This document shows positions 1 to 10,224 of a DNA stretch of 63,508 nucleotides, piece after piece. This stretch comes from Serratia nevei (GTDB lineage Bacteria > Pseudomonadota > Gammaproteobacteria > Enterobacterales > Enterobacteriaceae). The stretch lies in the NCBI RefSeq assembly GCF_024160145.1, contig NZ_JAMYWQ010000028.1, forward strand, positions 1 through 63,508, in the 5' to 3' direction. The position numbers and the translations under genes were made by a program. Each line of letters starts with the position of its first letter. Position 1 is the first letter of the stretch. The notes under the pieces were generated by a model that saw only the letters and a program-made list of their open reading frames with translations, was not told the origin of the DNA and ran no database searches.

Positions 1-157
1 ATTTACTGCATGAATTTTACTTCAGTTAGTCACTCTTCAAGACTTGATATTTTTTTGCATCCGAAGATGCTGGATATCGTCTTGTGGAGTGCCCACACAG
101 ATTGTCTGATAAATTGTTAAAGAGCAGCGCCGAGAAACTCATCGGCGCGGGCTGCGT
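1..157 (-). promoter_or_regulatory. rRNA operon leader with boxA (16S gene lies left of the window)
   Basis: Read on the minus strand this is the familiar enterobacterial 16S leader. It contains boxA (TGCTCTTTAACAA, 114-126) followed by TTTATCAGACAATCTGTG. The 16S gene itself is outside the window. In E. coli an rRNA operon (rrnG) likewise follows clpB on the same strand. BoxA recruits the Nus antitermination complex; that is family knowledge. Confidence 0.9.
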
Positions 158-185
158 ATATTACGCTTTTCGCCCTGAGAGTCAA
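158..185 (-). promoter_or_regulatory. rrn P2 promoter
   Basis: Minus-strand -35 TTGACT (180-185) and -10 TAATAT (158-163) are separated by 16 bp, followed by a GC-rich discriminator (CGCAGCCCGCGCC). This is the expected position and form of an rRNA P2 promoter upstream of the boxA leader. Confidence 0.85.
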
Positions 186-254
186 GCGTTTATTTCGCTT
201 TCTTCTCGCTGACCCGGCGGCTTGTCAGTCGTTGTTCCCGGTCAGTGGAGGCGC

Positions 255-282
255 ATTATAGGGAGTTCTCGGCGGGCCGCAA
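255..282 (-). promoter_or_regulatory. rrn P1 promoter
   Basis: Minus-strand -35 TTGCGG (277-282) and -10 TATAAT (255-260) are separated by 16 bp and followed by GCGCCTCCACTGAC, almost identical to the E. coli rrn P1 start region. The A/T-rich stretch at about 283-360 fits UP-element and Fis-binding DNA, although individual Fis sites cannot be assigned by eye. The rest of 300-420 shows no gene. Confidence 0.88.
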
Positions 283-409
283 CCCCTAATTGCAAAAAAC
301 TTTTCAAGCGCTCAAATAATCACCCAAAATGCCTTTTTAGGATGTTTATTAGTCAAAAAATGCCGGTTTTAGCACAGCAATAGCGGCAAACCCTGTAAAC
401 GGGAACAAA

Positions 410-447
410 CGAAGATAAAGAAAAGGGAGCGGTCGCCCGCTCCCTTT
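410..447 (-). terminator. clpB terminator
   Basis: A perfect 10-bp stem (AAAGGGAGCG/CGCTCCCTTT, 422-447) is followed on the minus strand by TTTTCTTTATC. It lies 24 bp past the clpB stop codon and separates clpB from the rRNA promoters. Confidence 0.85.
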
Positions 448-471
448 CACCTTTATTACGCTTAATTGCCG

Positions 472-3045
472 TTATTGGCGTGCAACGATATGGTCGTTTT
501 CCACATCCAGCGTCACCAGCTTGCCGGGGATCAGCTTGCCGGACAGGATTTGCTGCGCCAGCGGGTTCTCTATCTCCTGCTGGATAGCGCGTTTCAACGG
601 ACGCGCACCATACACAGGGTCGTAACCGGTTTTGCTCAACAGCGCCAGGGCCGGTTCGGTCATGGTCACTTCGTAACCGCGCTCTTCCAAACGCTTATAC
701 AGACGCGACAGCTGAATCTTGGCGATCGCAGCAATATGTTTCTCGCCCAGCGGATGGAACACCACCACTTCGTCAATACGGTTGATGAACTCCGGACGGA
801 AGTGGTGACTCACCATCTCCATCACCGACTCTTTCATCTGCGCGTAATTCATCTGACCGAAATGTTCCTGGATCAGATCGGAACCCAGGTTGGAAGTCAT
901 GATCACCACGGTATTGCGGAAATCGACGGTACGGCCTTGACCATCGGTCAGGCGGCCATCATCCAACACCTGCAACAGAATATTGAATACGTCCGGGTGC
1001 GCTTTCTCGACTTCATCCAGCAGGATCACCGAGTAAGGCCGGCGGCGCACGGCTTCCGTCAGGTAGCCGCCCTCTTCATAGCCGACATAGCCCGGAGGTG
1101 CGCCGACCAGACGAGAAACGGAGTGTTTCTCCATAAACTCGGACATGTCGATGCGCACCATGGCGTCATCGCTGTCGAACAGGAACGAAGCCAGCGCCTT
1201 GCAGAGCTCGGTTTTCCCCACCCCGGTCGGGCCGAGGAACAGGAACGAACCGATCGGCCGGTTAGGATCGGACAACCCGGCGCGGCTGCGGCGGATAGCA
1301 TTGGAGACCGCGCTGACCGCTTCATCCTGGCCGATCACCCGCGAATGTAGCTCTTGCTCCAGGCGCAGCAGTTTGTCACGCTCACCTTCCAGCATTCTGG
1401 CCACCGGGATCCCGGTCGCACGCGCCAGCACTTCGGCAATCTCCGCATCGGTCACCCGGTTGCGCAGCAGCTTCATGCTCTTGCCCTCGGCCTGCGTGGC
1501 GGCGGCGAGCTGTTTCTCCAGCTCAGGGATCTTGCCGTATTGCAGTTCCGACATCCGCCCCAGATCGCCGACGCGGCGCGCCTGCTCCAGGGTGATTTTG
1601 GCCTGCTCGAGTTCAGCCTTGATGTTCTGTGTACCGGAGAGCGACGCTTTTTCCGCTTTCCACTCTTCTTCCAGCTCAGAATATTCGCGCTCTTTCTGCC
1701 CCAACTCATCGCTGAGCATGTCCAGGCGTTTCTTGCTGGCGTCGTCAGACTCTTTATTCAGCGCCTGCTGCTCCAGCTTCAACTGAATGATGCGGCGTTC
1801 AAGCCTGTCGAGCGATTCCGGTTTGGAATCCATCTGCATGCGGATGCTGGACGCCGCTTCGTCGATCAGATCGATAGCCTTGTCCGGCAATTGACGATCG
1901 GCGATATAGCGGTGCGAAAGCGTTGCCGCCGCCACGATGGCCGGGTCGGTGATCTGCACGTGGTGGTGCAGTTCGTAACGCTCTTTCAGGCCGCGCAGGA
2001 TAGCGATGGTGTCTTCCACGCTCGGCTCCGCCACATACACTTTCTGAAAACGACGCTCGAGCGCCGCATCCTTCTCTATATATTGACGATACTCGTCGAG
2101 CGTAGTCGCGCCGACGCAGTGCAGCTCGCCGCGCGCCAGCGCCGGTTTGAGCATGTTGCCCGCATCCATCGCGCCATCCGCCTTACCGGCGCCGACCATG
2201 GTATGCAGTTCGTCGATAAACAGGATGACGCTGCCTTCCTGCTTGGCCAGATCGTTGAGCACGCCTTTCAGGCGCTCTTCAAACTCGCCGCGGTACTTGG
2301 CACCGGCGATCAAGGCGCCCATATCGAGGGACAATACGCGCTTGTGCTTCAGCCCTTCCGGCACTTCACCGTTGATGATGCGCTGCGCCAGGCCTTCGAC
2401 GATGGCGGTTTTACCCACGCCGGGTTCGCCGATCAGCACCGGGTTGTTTTTGGTGCGGCGCTGCAGCACCTGAATAGTACGGCGGATCTCTTCGTCACGG
2501 CCGATTACCGGGTCTAGTTTGCCCTGCTCGGCGCGCTCGGTCAGATCGATCGTGTATTTCTTCAATGCTTGCCGTTGGTCTTCGGCGCCTTGGTCTTCCA
2601 CGCTGTCACCGCCTCTCATTTGGTCAATGGCTTTGCTGATTTTGTCGGCCGTTGCACCGGCCGCTTTCAACAAGTCGGTCAGCGAGCCGCGGTCTTCCAG
2701 CACCGCAAGCACAAACAGCTCGGAAGAAATGAATTTGTCCGCGCGCTTTTGCGCCAGCTTGTCGCACAGGTTCAGGACGCGCACCAGCTCGTGGGACGGT
2801 TGAACGTCGCCACCGGTGCCTTCTACCTGCGGTAAACGGGACAGCGCCTGTTCGATTTCGGTGCGCACGCGCCCGGCATCGATACCTGCGGAAGTTAATA
2901 GTGGACGAACCGTGCCCCCTTCCTGATTGAGCAGGGCGCTCATCAGATGTAGCGGTTCAATAAACTGGTTGTCGTGCCCAAGGGCTAGTGACTGGGCATC
3001 GGCGAGGGCAAGCTGGAATTTGTTGGTAAGACGATCCAGACGCAT
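472..3045 (-). CDS. clpB: ATP-dependent disaggregase ClpB
   Basis: An 857-residue Hsp100 chaperone, the same length as E. coli ClpB. With DnaK it threads aggregated proteins through a cytosolic hexamer. Visible parts are the N-terminal Clp repeat domain (about 1-145), the first AAA+ module with Walker A GEPGVGKT and Walker B LFIDE, the coiled-coil middle domain (about 400-525, rich in E/K/L/Q), and the second AAA+ module with GPTGVGKT and [11 protein letters not shown]. The start is set by GGAGGTGTT just before ATG. A sigma32-type promoter lies upstream and pgeF ends 130 bp away. Nothing is truncated. Confidence 0.98.
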   Translation of the reverse strand: MRLDRLTNKFQLALADAQSLALGHDNQFIEPLHLMSALLNQEGGTVRPLLTSAGIDAGRVRTEIEQALSRLPQVEGTGGDVQPSHELVRVLNLCDKLAQKRADKFISSELFVLAVLEDRGSLTDLLKAAGATADKISKAIDQMRGGDSVEDQGAEDQRQALKKYTIDLTERAEQGKLDPVIGRDEEIRRTIQVLQRRTKNNPVLIGEPGVGKTAIVEGLAQRIINGEVPEGLKHKRVLSLDMGALIAGAKYRGEFEERLKGVLNDLAKQEGSVILFIDELHTMVGAGKADGAMDAGNMLKPALARGELHCVGATTLDEYRQYIEKDAALERRFQKVYVAEPSVEDTIAILRGLKERYELHHHVQITDPAIVAAATLSHRYIADRQLPDKAIDLIDEAASSIRMQMDSKPESLDRLERRIIQLKLEQQALNKESDDASKKRLDMLSDELGQKEREYSELEEEWKAEKASLSGTQNIKAELEQAKITLEQARRVGDLGRMSELQYGKIPELEKQLAAATQAEGKSMKLLRNRVTDAEIAEVLARATGIPVARMLEGERDKLLRLEQELHSRVIGQDEAVSAVSNAIRRSRAGLSDPNRPIGSFLFLGPTGVGKTELCKALASFLFDSDDAMVRIDMSEFMEKHSVSRLVGAPPGYVGYEEGGYLTEAVRRRPYSVILLDEVEKAHPDVFNILLQVLDDGRLTDGQGRTVDFRNTVVIMTSNLGSDLIQEHFGQMNYAQMKESVMEMVSHHFRPEFINRIDEVVVFHPLGEKHIAAIAKIQLSRLYKRLEERGYEVTMTEPALALLSKTGYDPVYGARPLKRAIQQEIENPLAQQILSGKLIPGKLVTLDVENDHIVARQ

Positions 3046-3082
3046 AACACCTCCAAGATGGGTCGAAATTGCTACTGGAGAT

Positions 3083-3111
3083 TAAATGAGGTCATCCCTC
3101 AAATTTTCAAG
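3083..3111 (-). promoter_or_regulatory. sigma32 heat-shock promoter of clpB
   Basis: On the minus strand CTTGAAA (3105-3111) lies 13 bp from CCTCATTTA (3083-3091). This matches the heat-shock consensus (CTTGAAA, 13-15 bp, CCCCATNT) and the known regulation of clpB. Confidence 0.8.
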
Positions 3112-3175
3112 GTTATCTCGACGCTAAATTTTCGGTACAACGCCATGCGTCGTTGGATCGTCCTAATTCAATAGG

Positions 3176-3907
3176 TTATATCAGCCAGATTAAACTTGCC
3201 AGACGTCCGGTTATTCCATCGCGTCGATAGGAGAAAAAATGACTCATTTCGTTAACCGTGCAACGGTCTCCGCCATAGATGGCCTGCACGCCTGCCCGCA
3301 ACAAACGTTGGCGAGCCAGTAAGTAGATATTAGCCAAAAACTTATCGCCGTGCGGCGTAAACGCCGCCACCGCTTCGGCGTCTTGCGCCATAAAGGCGGC
3401 ACGCACCTCGGGCCCGACTTCAAACTGCTGCGGGCCAATCGCCGGCCCCAGCCAGGCGCGGATCTGGCCCGGCGCGGCGCTGAACGCCGCCACGGTTTGC
3501 TCCAGCACGCCGTGGCACAACCCACGCCAGCCGGCGTGGGCGGCGGCCACTTCATCGCCGTTCTGCGAGCAGAACAGCACCGGCAGACAATCCGCCGTCA
3601 TCACTGCGCACACCTGCCCCGGTACGTTGCTGTATACCGCATCTGCCCGCAGATCGGCGGGCGCTTGTCCCGTCAATGTCACCACGCGGGTACCGTGTAC
3701 CTGCTCGAGCCATACCGGCATCTGCGGCAAGCCGGCGGCAGTAACCAACCGTTCCCGATTGCGCGTCACCGCTTGCTCCTCGTCACCGACGTGGGTACCG
3801 AGGTTCAGCGAGTCATAAGGCGGCAGGCTGACGCCGCCGCCGCGCGTGGTGCTGCAGGCCTTAACGCCGGAAGGCAGCGGCCAGTCGGGCAAAATGAGCG
3901 CGTTCAT
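3176..3907 (-). CDS. pgeF: Peptidoglycan editing factor / multicopper-oxidase-like PgeF
   Basis: A 243-residue Cu-oxidase_4 (laccase-domain) protein, the length of E. coli YfiH. It carries the conserved HGTRV, TADCLPVLFC and AAHAGWRGL motifs whose His/Cys residues form the active site. In E. coli the family removes wrongly incorporated L-Ser from UDP-MurNAc precursors, and homologues have purine nucleoside activities. The ATG at 3907 overlaps the rluD stop (TAATG), so the two are translationally coupled. A longer upstream extension is open but runs inside rluD and is not needed. Confidence 0.95.
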   Translation of the reverse strand: MNALILPDWPLPSGVKACSTTRGGGVSLPPYDSLNLGTHVGDEEQAVTRNRERLVTAAGLPQMPVWLEQVHGTRVVTLTGQAPADLRADAVYSNVPGQVCAVMTADCLPVLFCSQNGDEVAAAHAGWRGLCHGVLEQTVAAFSAAPGQIRAWLGPAIGPQQFEVGPEVRAAFMAQDAEAVAAFTPHGDKFLANIYLLARQRLLRAGVQAIYGGDRCTVNEMSHFFSYRRDGITGRLASLIWLI

Positions 3908-4884
3908 TACCAGTCCATCTGATCTTTGAATTCTTCGGTATCCGCCTTCAGCGCGTTGATCAGATCGACCATATCCTGCGGCAGCGGCGCATGCCACTCC
4001 ATCTGGATGCCGCTGATTGGGTGATATAAACGCAGCATGGTGGCGTGCAGCGCCTGGCGGTCAAAGCCGCGCAGCGTGTTGATGAAGGCTTCCGAAGCAC
4101 CCTTCGGCGGACGCGGACGGCCGCCGTACAGCGGATCACCCACCAGCGGATGGCTGATGTAAGCCATGTGTACGCGGATCTGGTGAGTACGGCCGGTTTC
4201 CAGACGCAGACGCAGACGGGTGTGCGCGCGGAAATGCTCCATGATGCGGTAGTGCGTCACCGCCGGTTTACCCATCGGGTGCACCGCCATGTGGGTGCGC
4301 TTGGTGGAGTGGCGCGCGATAGGTTCCTCTACCGTGCCGCCGGCGGTCATGGTGCCGATCGCCACCGCTTCGTATTCACGGGTGATTTCACGCGCCTGCA
4401 GCGCCTCCACCAGCCGGGTTTGCGCCGGCACGGTTTTCGCCACCACCATCAGGCCGGTGGTGTCTTTATCCAGGCGGTGCACAATGCCGGCACGCGGCAC
4501 ATCGGCGATTTCCGGGTAATGATGCAGCAGCGCATTGAGCACCGTGCCGTCCGGGTTGCCGGCGCCAGGGTGCACCACCAGATCGCGCGGTTTGTTGATA
4601 ACCAGAATGTCGCTGTCTTCATAGACGATATCCAGCGCGATATCCTGCGGCTCCCAACGCGCCTCTTCTTCAATCTGTGCATCGATGGCGACGGTCTCTC
4701 CGCCCAGCACCTTCTCTTTCGGTTTGTTTGACGTTTTGCCATTGACCTTCACCCGATCGCCCAGGATCCACTCTTTTATGCGAGATCGTGAATAATCAGG
4801 GAACAATTCGGCCAAAGCCTGATCTAAACGTTGTCCGAGTTGAGATTCGGCCACCGTTGCGGTGAGTTGTACTTGTTGTGCCAT
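3907..4884 (-). CDS. rluD: 23S rRNA pseudouridine(1911/1915/1917) synthase RluD
   Basis: A 325-residue RluA-family pseudouridine synthase. It has an N-terminal S4 RNA-binding domain (about 18-80) and the catalytic motif HRLDKDTTGLMVV with the essential Asp. It modifies helix 69 of 23S rRNA, which matters for subunit joining and release. The 3' end overlaps pgeF by one base, and bamD is divergent 131 bp away, as in E. coli. Confidence 0.97.
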   Translation of the reverse strand: MAQQVQLTATVAESQLGQRLDQALAELFPDYSRSRIKEWILGDRVKVNGKTSNKPKEKVLGGETVAIDAQIEEEARWEPQDIALDIVYEDSDILVINKPRDLVVHPGAGNPDGTVLNALLHHYPEIADVPRAGIVHRLDKDTTGLMVVAKTVPAQTRLVEALQAREITREYEAVAIGTMTAGGTVEEPIARHSTKRTHMAVHPMGKPAVTHYRIMEHFRAHTRLRLRLETGRTHQIRVHMAYISHPLVGDPLYGGRPRPPKGASEAFINTLRGFDRQALHATMLRLYHPISGIQMEWHAPLPQDMVDLINALKADTEEFKDQMDW

Positions 4885-4909
4885 ATGCAGCTTCTTCGTT
4901 AACGTTGGG

Positions 4910-4937
4910 TTTTCACGGCGATGCCGTTTAATATAAT
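4910..4937 (+). promoter_or_regulatory. Candidate bamD promoter
   Basis: A consensus -10 TATAAT (4932-4937) lies 16 bp after a weak -35 TTTTCA (4910-4915) in the rluD-bamD divergent spacer. The -10 is clear and the -35 is poor. Confidence 0.45.
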
Positions 4938-5015
4938 GTGCTATTGTACCTGGTCTTTGTCGGGAGCTTAACGGACAGTCTCCCGGAATAACACCCTGAG
5001 GATAATCAAAACGTC

Positions 5016-5747
5016 ATGACGCGTATGAAATATCTGGTGGCGGCAGCCACGTTGAGCCTGGCGCTGGCAGGTTGCTCCACATCCAAGGATGCGGTTCCCG
5101 ACAACCCACCTTCGGAAATCTATGCTACCGCGCAGCAAAAGCTGCAGGACGGTAACTTCAAGGGCGCGATTACGCAACTCGAAGCGTTAGATAACCGCTA
5201 TCCTTTCGGGCCGTATTCCCAGCAGGTCCAGCTGGATTTGATTTACGCCTACTATAAGGCTGCCGACTTGCCGATGGCTCAGGCATCCATCGATCGCTTC
5301 ATGCGTCTGAACCCGACGCACCCGAACATCGATTACGTGATGTACATGCGCGGCCTGACCGACATGGCGCTCGATGACAGCGCACTGCAAGGCTTCTTCG
5401 GGGTTGACCGTTCGGACCGCGATCCGCAGCACGCTCGCGCTGCGTTCCGCGACTTCAGCCAGCTGATTCAGCAATACCCGAACAGCCAATACGCGACCGA
5501 CGCCAACAAGCGTTTGGTGTATCTGAAAGACCGCCTGGCCAAGTATGAGCTTTCGGTGGCGGAATACTACACTAAACGCGGTGCTTACGTCGCGGTCGTT
5601 AATCGCGCCGAGCAGATGTTGCGTGAATTCCCGGATACCAAAGCGACGCACGACGTGTTGCCGCTGATGGAAAATGCCTACCAGCAGCTGCAGCTGAACG
5701 GCCAGGCTGACAAAGTGGCCAAAGTGATCGCCGCCAACCCGCAATAA
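5016..5747 (+). CDS. bamD: Outer membrane assembly lipoprotein BamD
   Basis: A 243-residue essential component of the BAM beta-barrel insertion machine. The N-terminus is a lipoprotein signal with lipobox LAGC, so Cys20 is acylated and the protein sits on the periplasmic face of the outer membrane. The rest is TPR-like ([22 protein letters not shown] and similar helices), which binds BamA and substrate signals. Length matches E. coli BamD (245). A strong hairpin terminator follows 26 bp after the stop. Confidence 0.97.
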   Translation: MTRMKYLVAAATLSLALAGCSTSKDAVPDNPPSEIYATAQQKLQDGNFKGAITQLEALDNRYPFGPYSQQVQLDLIYAYYKAADLPMAQASIDRFMRLNPTHPNIDYVMYMRGLTDMALDDSALQGFFGVDRSDRDPQHARAAFRDFSQLIQQYPNSQYATDANKRLVYLKDRLAKYELSVAEYYTKRGAYVAVVNRAEQMLREFPDTKATHDVLPLMENAYQQLQLNGQADKVAKVIAANPQ

Positions 5748-5773
5748 TCGCGCGTCGGCAACGGCAGAAAGAC

Positions 5774-5799
5774 AAAACGGCAGCCTCGGCTGCCGTTTT
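5774..5799 (+). terminator. bamD terminator
   Basis: AAAACGGCAG and CTGCCGTTTT form a 10-bp stem around a CCTCGG loop, with T residues in the distal arm. Confidence 0.85.
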
Positions 5800-5980
5800 C
5801 ATTGGCGTAGACCTGGTTTTTACCGAAAAAATACACAAGTAAAAACACGGTGTTAGCTAGCGCTCCTCACCGGTCAACTCATCGATAATGCGCCATCCGG
5901 CGGCAACTCTCAAGCATTAGATAACCAATTCAGATGCTGAATCACAGATTGAACGAACTTTGCAAAAAGTGACAAAAAAT

Positions 5981-5996
5981 CGTGATTTACATCACG
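5981..5996 (+). promoter_or_regulatory. CRP-type site upstream of raiA
   Basis: CGTGATTTACATCACG is a perfect inverted repeat matching the CRP core GTGA-N6-TCAC. It lies 64 bp upstream of the raiA start and fits catabolite or stationary-phase control of raiA. Confidence 0.6.
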
Positions 5997-6059
5997 CATT
6001 TAAACAAAAAGCGGGGTATGCTGGATTCACCAAGACGGAAAGACAGAGAGGTAAGTTAT

Positions 6060-6401
6060 ATGACATTGAACATTACCAGCAAACAAATGGATATCACTCC
6101 CGCAATCCGCAATCACGTCGAAGACCGTCTCACCAAACTGGAAAAATGGCAGACCCAGCTGATAAACCCGCATATCGTCTTATCCAAAGAACCGCAGGGG
6201 TTCGTCGCCGACGCTACCATTACCACGCCTAACGGCCCGCTGGTCGCCAGCGCCAAACATGACGACATGTATACCGCCGTTAATGAGCTGATCGCCAAGC
6301 TGGAGCGCCAGCTGAACAAGGTACAGCACAAAGGCGAAGCGCGCCGCTGCAATGCCAGCGTGAAAGACATCGTGCCGGAAGTGACGCAGGAACAGGAATA
6401 A
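6060..6401 (+). CDS. raiA: Ribosome-associated inhibitor RaiA (protein Y)
   Basis: A 113-residue cold- and stationary-phase factor that binds the 30S decoding channel, silences 70S ribosomes and competes with 100S formation. The N-terminus [20 protein letters not shown] and the [12 protein letters not shown] region align with E. coli RaiA. The reading frame is open 26 codons further upstream, but GAGAGGTAAGTT directly before the ATG at 6060 fixes the start. It is followed at once by a terminator. Confidence 0.96.
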   Translation: MTLNITSKQMDITPAIRNHVEDRLTKLEKWQTQLINPHIVLSKEPQGFVADATITTPNGPLVASAKHDDMYTAVNELIAKLERQLNKVQHKGEARRCNASVKDIVPEVTQEQE

Positions 6402-6425
6402 CCCTCCGACTGCGATTGCCGCATC

Positions 6426-6450
6426 AAACGCGCCCGAGGGCGCGTTTTTT
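6426..6450 (+). terminator. raiA terminator
   Basis: AAACGCGCCC GAG GGCGCG followed by six T residues is an intrinsic terminator between raiA and the pheL promoter. Confidence 0.9.
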
Positions 6451-6464
6451 GTCGGGTATTTTTG

Positions 6465-6493
6465 TTGACGGGGTAAAAGCCAGCGGTTACTTT
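6465..6493 (+). promoter_or_regulatory. pheL-pheA promoter
   Basis: -35 TTGACG (6465-6470) and -10 TACTTT (6488-6493) with a 17-bp spacer lie about 30 bp upstream of pheL. Confidence 0.75.
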
Positions 6494-6524
6494 AAAACCT
6501 GTTCACATCAACCTTAGGTAGACC

Positions 6525-6572
6525 ATGCCACGCACACCGTTTTTCTTCGCATTCTTTTTTACCTTCCCCTGA
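6525..6572 (+). CDS. pheL: pheA operon attenuation leader peptide PheL
   Basis: A 15-residue peptide, MPRTPFFFAFFFTFP, with seven Phe codons, as in E. coli PheL. Ribosome stalling at these codons when Phe-tRNA is scarce lets the downstream RNA fold into the antiterminator so that pheA is transcribed. The N-terminus differs slightly from E. coli (MKHIP), but the Phe codons are fully conserved. Confidence 0.95.
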   Translation: MPRTPFFFAFFFTFP

Positions 6573-6619
6573 CTGGGAGGCGTTTCGTCGTGTAAGAAAG
6601 AATGCGAAGACGAACAACA

Positions 6620-6648
6620 AGGCCTCCTGGAAACAGGGGGCTTTTTTT
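6620..6648 (+). terminator. pheA attenuator
   Basis: GGCCTCCTG and CAGGGGGC pair around GAAA and are followed by seven T residues. The preceding segment (6573-6620) can pair with the leader region as an alternative fold. This is the Rho-independent attenuator read by PheL. Confidence 0.88.
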
Positions 6649-6692
6649 ATGGCTGTTATACAACGAATAAGAACTGAAGGCGGAAGCTGATT

Positions 6693-7850
6693 ATGACTGA
6701 CAACCCGTTATTGGTGCTGCGCGAGCGCATCAGCGCACTGGACTTAAAACTGTTGGCCCTGCTGGCGGAGCGCCGTGAGCTGGCGATCGAAGTCGGCAAG
6801 ACCAAGCTGCACTCTCACCGCCCGATCCGCGACAAAGAGCGTGAACGCGATCTGCTGGATGCGCTGATCGCCGCCGCCAAGCCTTATGACCTGGACGGTT
6901 TCTACGTCACCCGCCTGTTCCAACTGATCATCGAAGACTCCGTCCTGACCCAGCAGGCGCTGCTGCAGCACCAGCTCAACCCCGTCAGCCAACACTCTGC
7001 CCGCATCGCCTTCCTCGGCCCGAAAGGCTCTTATTCACATCTGGCGGCGCGCCAATACGCCGCCCGCCATTTCGATCGGCTGATCGAATGCGGCTGCCAG
7101 AAGTTTCAGGATATCTTCGCCCAGGTGGAGACCGGCCAGGCGGACTACGCGATTCTGCCGATCGAGAACACCAGCTCCGGCTCGATTAACGAGGTGTACG
7201 ATCTGCTGCAACACACCAGTCTGTCGATCGTTGGCGAACTGACCAACCCGATCAACCACTGCGTCCTGGTGGCCGGCGACAGCGATCTGAGCCAGATTGA
7301 AACCGTCTACAGCCATCCGCAGCCGTTCCAGCAGTGCAGCCAGTTCCTGAACCGCTTCCCGCACTGGAAAATCGAATACACCGAAAGCACCGCCGCCGCG
7401 ATGGAGAAAGTCGCCCAGCTGAATTCACCGAAGGTGGCGGCGCTGGGCAGCGAGGCCGGCGGCGCGCTGTACGGGCTGCAGGTGCTGGACCACAACCTCG
7501 CCAACCAGCAGCAGAACATCACCCGCTTTATCATCCTGGCACGCAAAGCGATTGACGTCTCCGAACAGGTGCCGGCCAAAACCACGCTGATCATGGCGAC
7601 CGGCCAGCAATCCGGTGCGCTGGTAGAAGCGCTGCTGGTACTGCGCGATAACGGCATCATTATGACCAAGCTGGAGTCACGCCCGATCAACGGCAATCCG
7701 TGGGAAGAGATGTTTTATATCGATGTGCAGGCCAATCTGCGTGCCGACGCAATGCAAAAAGCGCTGCGCGATCTGGCGCCAATCACCCGCTCGCTGAAAG
7801 TACTGGGCTGCTACCCGAGCGACACCGTGGTGCCGGTCAACCCGTCCTGA
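6693..7850 (+). CDS. pheA: Bifunctional chorismate mutase / prephenate dehydratase
   Basis: A 385-residue P-protein making phenylpyruvate for Phe synthesis. Domains in order are the helical AroQ chorismate mutase (1-100, [19 protein letters not shown]), the dehydratase (about 104-285, starting [12 protein letters not shown], with [13 protein letters not shown]), and an ACT regulatory domain with GALV and ESRP motifs that bind feedback Phe. The length matches E. coli PheA (386). It is expressed from the attenuated pheL promoter and is convergent with tyrA. Confidence 0.97.
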   Translation: MTDNPLLVLRERISALDLKLLALLAERRELAIEVGKTKLHSHRPIRDKERERDLLDALIAAAKPYDLDGFYVTRLFQLIIEDSVLTQQALLQHQLNPVSQHSARIAFLGPKGSYSHLAARQYAARHFDRLIECGCQKFQDIFAQVETGQADYAILPIENTSSGSINEVYDLLQHTSLSIVGELTNPINHCVLVAGDSDLSQIETVYSHPQPFQQCSQFLNRFPHWKIEYTESTAAAMEKVAQLNSPKVAALGSEAGGALYGLQVLDHNLANQQQNITRFIILARKAIDVSEQVPAKTTLIMATGQQSGALVEALLVLRDNGIIMTKLESRPINGNPWEEMFYIDVQANLRADAMQKALRDLAPITRSLKVLGCYPSDTVVPVNPS

Positions 7851-7855
7851 AACCA

Positions 7856-7886
7856 TAAAAAAAGGGTTCGGCCAAGCCGAACCCTC
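7856..7886 (-). terminator. Bidirectional terminator between pheA and tyrA
   Basis: AGGGTTCGGC and GCCGAACCCT form a 10-bp stem (7863-7885). The seven A residues on the left give a strong T tract for the minus-strand aroF-tyrA transcript. The T tract for pheA is weaker. Confidence 0.85.
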
Positions 7887-7905
7887 TATGTTTACCGCCC
7901 GCGTT

Positions 7906-9027
7906 TTACTGCCGGCTATCGTTAGCCTGCCGCAACAGCGTGCGGCTCTCCACCAGGAAGCGCTGGGCATAATCGCCGAACCAGTGCTCCACCTTGCGGA
8001 AACTGTCGATAAACGCCTGCTTGTCGCCATGCTCCAACAGCTTTATCGCCTCGCCGAAACGCTGGTAGTAGCGTTTGATTAACGCCACGTTTTCCTCCGA
8101 CGACATAATAATGTCGGCATACAGCTGCGGATCCTGCGCGAACAGGCGGCCGACCATCGCCAACTCCAGCCGGTAGATCGGCGAGGAAAGCGCCAGCAGC
8201 TGCTCCAGTTGCACGTTTTCTTCCGCCAGGTGCAACCCATAGGCGAAAGTGGCAAAGTGCCGCAGCGCCTGAATAAACGCCATGTTCTGATCGTGTTCGA
8301 CCGCACTGATGCAATGCAGCCGCGCGCCCCACACCTGCAGCTGTTCAAGCAGCCACTGGTAAGCCTCCGGCTGGCGGCCGTCGCAGTAGACCACTACCTG
8401 CTTCGCCACGCTGCCCACGTCGGGACCAAACATCGGATGCAGCCCGACCACCGGGCCGCTGTGCACCGCCAGCATCGCATGCAGCGGACGGTTCTTCACC
8501 GATGCCAGGTCTACCAGAATGCAGTCGTCGGGCAACGGCGGCAGGCGGCTTATCACCTGCTCTGTCACATGGATCGGCACGCTGACGATCACCATGCCGG
8601 CATCTGCCAACAGCGGTTCCGCCTGTGGCCAATCTTCCTGATCCAATACCCGGACCTGATAACCCGACAGCGTCAGCAGGCGGTTGAACAACCGGCCCAT
8701 CTGGCCGTTGCCGCCAATGATGACGATCGGCCGCAGCTGCGGGCACAGGGTTTTAAAGCCTTTATCGTTTTCGCTGACGTACGATTCGCGCATCACGCGG
8801 CGCAAGACGTCTTCGATCAAATCCGGCGGCACGCCGAGGTTTTCCGCCTCCTGGCGGCGTGAGGCCAGCATCGCCGCCTCACGCTCCGGCACATAAACCG
8901 GTAAACCGTGGCGGCTTTTTACTTCCCCCACTTCCGCGACCAGATGCAGGCGTTTCGCCAGCAGATCCAGCAGCGCTTTATCCACCTCATCGATTTGATC
9001 GCGCAGCGCGGTCAGTTCTGCCACCAT
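7906..9027 (-). CDS. tyrA: Bifunctional chorismate mutase / prephenate dehydrogenase
   Basis: A 373-residue T-protein, the length of E. coli TyrA, committing chorismate to Tyr. The N-terminal AroQ chorismate mutase (about 1-90) is followed by a Rossmann NAD-binding motif ([12 protein letters not shown]) and the dehydrogenase domain with [10 protein letters not shown]. It begins 3 bp after the aroF stop and is co-transcribed with it under TyrR-type control. Confidence 0.97.
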   Translation of the reverse strand: MVAELTALRDQIDEVDKALLDLLAKRLHLVAEVGEVKSRHGLPVYVPEREAAMLASRRQEAENLGVPPDLIEDVLRRVMRESYVSENDKGFKTLCPQLRPIVIIGGNGQMGRLFNRLLTLSGYQVRVLDQEDWPQAEPLLADAGMVIVSVPIHVTEQVISRLPPLPDDCILVDLASVKNRPLHAMLAVHSGPVVGLHPMFGPDVGSVAKQVVVYCDGRQPEAYQWLLEQLQVWGARLHCISAVEHDQNMAFIQALRHFATFAYGLHLAEENVQLEQLLALSSPIYRLELAMVGRLFAQDPQLYADIIMSSEENVALIKRYYQRFGEAIKLLEHGDKQAFIDSFRKVEHWFGDYAQRFLVESRTLLRQANDSRQ

Positions 9028-9030
9028 AAC

Positions 9031-10107
9031 TTATTTTTCTCCCGTGCGTGCCGTCAGCGCAGCGCCGAGTTCCTGATGCATATGACGCAGCAGGGTTTCC
9101 GTACTTTCCCAGTTGATGCAGGCGTCGGTGACGGACACGCCGTAACGCATGTCTGCACGCGGCTGTTCGGAAGATTGATTGCCCTCATGCAGATGGCTCT
9201 CCAGCATAATGCCGGTGATCGAGCGGTTGCCCGCCTTGATCTGCTCCACCACGGACTCGGCAACCGCCGGCTGACGGCGATAGTCTTTATTCGAGTTGCC
9301 ATGGCTGCAATCTATCATCAAGGACGGATGGAGTCCCGCCTCAAGCATCTGTTTCTCACAGGCCGCAACGTGCTCGGCGCTGTAGTTCGGGGTTTTGCCG
9401 CCGCGCAGGATCACGTGCCCGTCCGGGTTGCCCTGGGTCTGCAGCAGACAAACCTGCCCCGCCTGGTTGATGCCGACGAAGCGGTGCGGCATCGCGGCGG
9501 CGCGCATGGCGTTGATGGCGGTACCCAGACTGCCGTCGGTGCCGTTTTTGAAGCCGACCGGCATCGACAGGCCGGAAGCCATTTCGCGGTGGGTCTGCGA
9601 TTCGGTGGTGCGCGCGCCGATCGCCGACCAGCTGAACAAGTCCCCCAGGTACTGCGGGCTGTTCGGATCCAACGCTTCGGTAGCCAACGGCAAGCCCATG
9701 CCCACCAGATCCAGCAACAGGCGACGCGCGATATGCAAACCTGCTTCAACGTCAAACGAACCGTCCATGTACGGATCGTTGATCAAACCTTTCCAGCCGA
9801 CAGTGGTTCTGGGTTTTTCAAAATAGACGCGCATAACGATATACAGCTGATCGCTCAAGTCAGCCGCCAGGGTTTTCAAACGACGGGCGTAGTCCAGCGC
9901 CGCATCCGGATCGTGGATCGAGCAAGGCCCGCACACCACCAACAGGCGATGATCGCGCCCCTGCAAAATGTTGGCGATGGTGTTACGCGCCGTGGCGATT
10001 TCATTTTCGTCGTCGGCGCTAAGCGGGAACTGGTTCTTCAGTTCCTCCGGCGTGATGAGAACCTGTTCGGCACTGATGTGTACGTTATTGAGCGCGTCTT
10101 TTTGCAT
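9031..10107 (-). CDS. aroF: Tyr-sensitive DAHP synthase
   Basis: A 358-residue class I 3-deoxy-D-arabino-heptulosonate-7-phosphate synthase catalysing the first shikimate step (PEP plus erythrose 4-phosphate). It has the metal/PEP motif VVCGPCSIHD, the KPRTTVGWKG loop and IDCSHGNSNKDY. Assignment to AroF rather than AroG or AroH rests on operon position with tyrA and on the upstream TyrR boxes. Confidence 0.95.
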   Translation of the reverse strand: MQKDALNNVHISAEQVLITPEELKNQFPLSADDENEIATARNTIANILQGRDHRLLVVCGPCSIHDPDAALDYARRLKTLAADLSDQLYIVMRVYFEKPRTTVGWKGLINDPYMDGSFDVEAGLHIARRLLLDLVGMGLPLATEALDPNSPQYLGDLFSWSAIGARTTESQTHREMASGLSMPVGFKNGTDGSLGTAINAMRAAAMPHRFVGINQAGQVCLLQTQGNPDGHVILRGGKTPNYSAEHVAACEKQMLEAGLHPSLMIDCSHGNSNKDYRRQPAVAESVVEQIKAGNRSITGIMLESHLHEGNQSSEQPRADMRYGVSVTDACINWESTETLLRHMHQELGAALTARTGEK

Positions 10108-10183
10108 GATGCTATTCCTGTCATTTGCCGTTATGCGTTGAAGTGGATCATTGAGCGTTTCAGGGCTCTACCTTACCATGCGA

Positions 10184-10224
10184 TGTAAAGTTTTCAATCC
10201 AATTTCCGTAAATAAAAAATTACC
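10184..10224 (-). promoter_or_regulatory. aroF control region with two TyrR boxes
   Basis: On the minus strand TGGATT-N6-TTTACA (10184-10201) and GGTAAT-N6-TTTACG (10207-10224) both fit TGTAAA-N6-TTTACA. The first overlaps a -35-like TTGAAA. Sequence and arrangement closely resemble the E. coli aroF promoter, where Tyr-liganded TyrR represses. Confidence 0.7.

Noticed and set aside
466-2517. Long plus-strand frames inside clpB
   Set aside because: Antisense shadows of a conserved high-GC gene, without ribosome sites.
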